Assembly: GCF_002192455.1 (NCBI RefSeq)
Contig: NZ_CP021744.1
Location: forward strand, 3,192,001 to 3,256,000
DNA from: Streptomyces albireticuli
Lineage (GTDB): Bacteria > Actinomycetota > Actinomycetes > Streptomycetales > Streptomycetaceae
Reading direction: 5' to 3'
Length of the DNA stretch: 64,000 nucleotides
Every line of letters starts with the position of its first letter. Positions within the stretch are counted from its first letter, which is position 1. The position numbers were made by a program, and so were the translations under genes. Below, in pieces: positions 61,798 to 64,000 of the stretch. A model generated the notes under the pieces. That model saw nothing but the letters and a program-made list of their open reading frames with translations. It had not been told where the DNA came from and did not search any database.

Positions 61798-62985
61798 TCA
61801 GGAGAAGACGGCGTCGATCAGCTCTCGGGCCTGTGCCGGGTTGAGCCGTGGGTCGCAGAGCGACTCGTAGCGCCCGGACAGCGCGTGCTCGTCGGCGACG
61901 GGGCCGCCGAGACACTCGGTCACGTCGGCCGTCGCGGTCTCCAGGTGGAGGCCGCCGGGGTGCAGGCCCCGCTGTTCGAGGACGCGCCGGAAGGCGGCGG
62001 CCTCGCCGACGGCGTCGGCCAGGCGGCGGGTCTTGACGCCGCCGGCGGTCTGCACGGTGTTGCCGTGCAGGGGGTCGCTGAGCCAGACGACGGGGTGGCC
62101 CGCGCGCTGCACGGCCTCGACGACGGGGGCGACGGCCGACGCGGGTGTCCGGACGCCCGTGCGCAGGATCAGCGTGAGCCGGCCGGGCAGCCGGTCCGGG
62201 TCGAGGACGCGGCAGAGCCGTACGACCTGCTCGGCGGAGGCGGACGGGCCGATCTTGCAGGCGACCGGGTTGGCCAGGGAGGCGAGGAACTCGACGTGCG
62301 CGAGACCGAGCTGGCGGGTGCGTTCCCCGATCCACGGGAAGTGGGTCGAGGCCAGGTAGGGGGCGCCGGTCTCCGGGTCGCGGCGCACCTGCGGGCTCTC
62401 GTAGTCCATCACGAGGGCCTCGTGGGACGCCCACGGCCCGTACGCGTCGGTGCGCAGCTCGTCGAGCGCGCGCAGGACGGCCGCGCTCGCCTCGTACGCC
62501 CGGAGCATCCGGTTGGGGTCGTGGCGGCGGGCGGCCGCGTGGGGTTCCGGGGAGTTGACGAGGTGGCCGCGGAAGACGGGCAGGTCGACCCCGTCGTGGG
62601 TCTCGGTGGGGCTGCTGCGCGGCTTGGCGAACTGGCCGCCCATCCGGCCTACGCGGACGACGGGTTGACCGGTGCGCAGGGCCATCCGGCCGGCCAGATC
62701 GGCCAGGAGCTCCGCCTTGGCGGCGGTGTGGGCGGCTCCGCATTCGCGGATGTCCTCGGCGCAGTCGCCGGTCTGGAGCAGCCGGGCCCGGCCGAGGGCC
62801 ACCTCGGCGAGCTGCCGCCGCAGCACGCTCACGTCGGCGGCGGAGGTGAGCGCGGGGGCCTCCTGGAGGGCGCGGCGTACCTCGGGGAGGTCCGGGTGGG
62901 CGCCCCACCGCGGCTGCTGCTCGGCGGGGAGCAGGTCCCAGACCGCGGGGGCCGGGGCCCCCGCGACGGCGAGCGACTCGTTCAC
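61798..62985 (-). CDS. Class II 3-deoxy-D-arabino-heptulosonate 7-phosphate (DAHP) synthase
   Basis: A 395-residue type II DAHP synthase of the short PhzC-like form. Landmarks: LLQTGDCAEDIRECGAAHTA, PVVRVGRMGGQFAKPRSSPT, YESPQVRRDPETGAPYLAST, FPWIGERTRQLGLAHVEFLA, NPVACKIGPSASAEQVVRLC, VVWLSDPLHGNTVQTAGGVK and HLETATADVTECLGG (metal ligands Cys, His, Glu). The GTG overlaps the chorismatase stop by GTGA. It lacks the long N-terminal regulatory extension of housekeeping enzymes, so it probably boosts chorismate supply for the cluster. Confidence 0.93.
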   Translation of the reverse strand: MNESLAVAGAPAPAVWDLLPAEQQPRWGAHPDLPEVRRALQEAPALTSAADVSVLRRQLAEVALGRARLLQTGDCAEDIRECGAAHTAAKAELLADLAGRMALRTGQPVVRVGRMGGQFAKPRSSPTETHDGVDLPVFRGHLVNSPEPHAAARRHDPNRMLRAYEASAAVLRALDELRTDAYGPWASHEALVMDYESPQVRRDPETGAPYLASTHFPWIGERTRQLGLAHVEFLASLANPVACKIGPSASAEQVVRLCRVLDPDRLPGRLTLILRTGVRTPASAVAPVVEAVQRAGHPVVWLSDPLHGNTVQTAGGVKTRRLADAVGEAAAFRRVLEQRGLHPGGLHLETATADVTECLGGPVADEHALSGRYESLCDPRLNPAQARELIDAVFS

Positions 62986-64000
62986 CGGGTCCACTCCGGG
63001 CCGGGGACGAGCCCTTCGATCTCCACCAGCAGGTCGTCGCGGCACACGGCCACGTTCATGTACATGACCTCGGTGTCGGGGCCGAAGGCCGACCGGCAGC
63101 GCTCGCGCACGACCGGCAGGTCCGCCTCGTGGCGCACGTACACCTTGACCAGGCGGAGGTCCTTGAGCTCGTGGCCGCCGTCGAGGCCCGCCGCGGCCAG
63201 GTTGGGGCCGCTGATCAGCTCGGCGATGTTCTCCAGCACCACGTCGGTCTGCGCGGCGACGTCGCCGCGGTGGACGGTCTCGTGGCCGAGGATGCTGGCC
63301 GTGCCGGAGACGAACAGCGCGCCGTCGCCCTGCCCGGCGCCCGCCGGGTGGAGCCGGGTGGCGCGGGCGAAGCTCGGCGGCTTCGGGCCGTACTGCTCGG
63401 GATAGTGGTAGGCGGGTGTCTGCCGCTGGTTCTCCACGTGCCGGGGTCTGCCCTCGCGGCAGGCGAGCAGGGTGAAGGAGATGCCCTCGCCCCGGGTGCC
63501 GATGCCGGTGGCGGCCGGCATGTGGCCGGTGCCGTCGCCGTAGGACGCGAAGGCCTCGGCGCGGCCGGCGACGAAGTCCTGGTAGATCTCCATGCCTTCG
63601 GCGTTGGGACCGATGATGTCGCCGACGAAGTTCCACATCCGGAAGATGTGGGGGTAACCGAGCTCGTTGACCAGCGCGAAGGCCGCCTCGTACACCTCGC
63701 GCACCGTCGTCCGGTACACCGGGAGCGGCGGGAGGGCGCCGGAGATGAAGAGGTATTCGCCGTCGTGCGCGAAGGCCAGGCTGCCCCGGGTGCCGGATCG
63801 CGGCGCGGTGCCGGTGGTCCACACCTCGCGGAAGGAGTCGAAGCCCGGGGAGGCCATGGGAATGGTCAGTTCCGGGTACCCCTGCCCGGTGAGGGCGAGA
63901 CCGGTACGCTCGCCGAACGCGACCGTACCGAGGACGTGGCGCCCGGGAGCGGGCTGGGGTATGCCGTCGAGTGACGTGAAATGGGCCTGTAATCCGGCGT
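62982..64000 (-). CDS. Chorismatase (FkbO/Hyg5 family), 5' end outside the window
   Basis: The frame stays open from the window edge, giving at least 338 residues against about 344 for FkbO, so only roughly 15-20 residues are missing. The ATG at 63857 is internal: residues before it (TSLDGIPQPAPGRHVLG) continue the protein. Family motifs: MWNFVGDIIGPNAEGMEIYQ, MPAATGIGTRGEGISFTLLA, AYHYPEQYGPKPPSFARATR, FVSGTASILGHETVHRGDVA, AVCRDDLLVEIEGLV. The Cys in the last motif, where FkbO has Ala, suggests the Hyg5 type that makes 3-hydroxybenzoate. It hydrolyses chorismate to a benzoate-type acid plus pyruvate. Confidence 0.92.
   Translation of the reverse strand, partial: AGLQAHFTSLDGIPQPAPGRHVLGTVAFGERTGLALTGQGYPELTIPMASPGFDSFREVWTTGTAPRSGTRGSLAFAHDGEYLFISGALPPLPVYRTTVREVYEAAFALVNELGYPHIFRMWNFVGDIIGPNAEGMEIYQDFVAGRAEAFASYGDGTGHMPAATGIGTRGEGISFTLLACREGRPRHVENQRQTPAYHYPEQYGPKPPSFARATRLHPAGAGQGDGALFVSGTASILGHETVHRGDVAAQTDVVLENIAELISGPNLAAAGLDGGHELKDLRLVKVYVRHEADLPVVRERCRSAFGPDTEVMYMNVAVCRDDLLVEIEGLVPGPEWTR

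Noticed and set aside
61555..62908. Alternative long Arg-rich frames over the DAHP synthase gene
   Set aside because: The DAHP synthase frame shows all family motifs; the others are out of frame.

Overview
The window looks like chromosomal Streptomyces DNA. GC content is very high with strong G/C third-position bias. Several genes appear leaderless, with a TAnnnT box about 7 nt before the start codon. ATGA/GTGA gene overlaps are common, and the gene families are typical of the genus (DmdR/IdeR-type iron regulator, NsdA-like TPR regulator, SCO4402-type protein, DUF4097, DUF4328, AtuA/acyl-CoA carboxylase block). Much of it recalls, from memory and unchecked, the S. coelicolor SCO4366-SCO4441 neighbourhood. 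GC-rich palindromic repeats sit between many genes.

Layout. 1-11 kb: small, mostly single-gene units: DUF4097 protein with a divergent IS30-HTH/MarR regulator and several palindromes between them, a cupin divergent from a GlxA-type regulator, DinB and VOC proteins, lipoproteins and secreted proteins, a UTRA-only protein, DUF4328 and GNAT-like proteins, then tRNA-Arg(ACG) with a strong terminator. 11-20 kb: GNAT enzyme, winged-helix protein, VOC protein, a DHA2 exporter divergent from its TetR regulator across a near-perfect operator, an M64 peptidase, a hydrolase remnant and a TPR protein. 20-27 kb: two-component system, STAS anti-sigma antagonist, an ECF-like sigma factor overlapping a zinc-finger/MDMPI anti-sigma factor, purU, SCO4402-like gene. 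27-40 kb: a repeat-rich membrane protein (11 copies of ATxYLPPV), NsdA-like regulator divergent from a prim-pol protein, FAD monooxygenase, a hydrolase lacking its serine nucleophile, DmdR/IdeR divergent from a SIS protein, PAS/GAF protein, pdxH. 40-52.5 kb: citrate synthase, Tat-exported phospholipase C, then a co-directional catabolic operon read right to left (MDMPI protein, AtuA, carboxyltransferase, biotin carboxylase, acyl-CoA dehydrogenase, enoyl-CoA hydratase, TetR), probably degrading terpenoid or branched acyl-CoA. 52.6-59 kb: 1000-aa FAD/Fe-S oxidoreductase, a Ser/Thr kinase split by a one-base frameshift, serC. 59.5-64 kb: a four-gene right-to-left operon (chorismatase cut by the window edge, class II DAHP synthase, LLM flavin enzyme, MFS exporter) that looks like the edge of a secondary-metabolite cluster feeding on chorismate.

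Most unusual signals. (1) A family of about 120-340 bp GC-rich palindromic elements has at least six copies. Most lie beyond gene 3' ends; one supplies a stop codon and one is inserted in frame in the FAD/Fe-S enzyme. A different perfect-arm hairpin is inserted in frame in the biotin carboxylase. (2) A 35-bp tandem duplication at the AtuA/carboxyltransferase junction creates a 12-codon mini-ORF joined to both genes by GTGA overlaps. (3) A promoter-driven 12-codon ORF at 38.9 kb is followed by a structured palindrome. (4) The kinase is separated from its membrane domain by one missing base in a C-run. (5) A low-GC3 island lies inside the biotin carboxylase gene.
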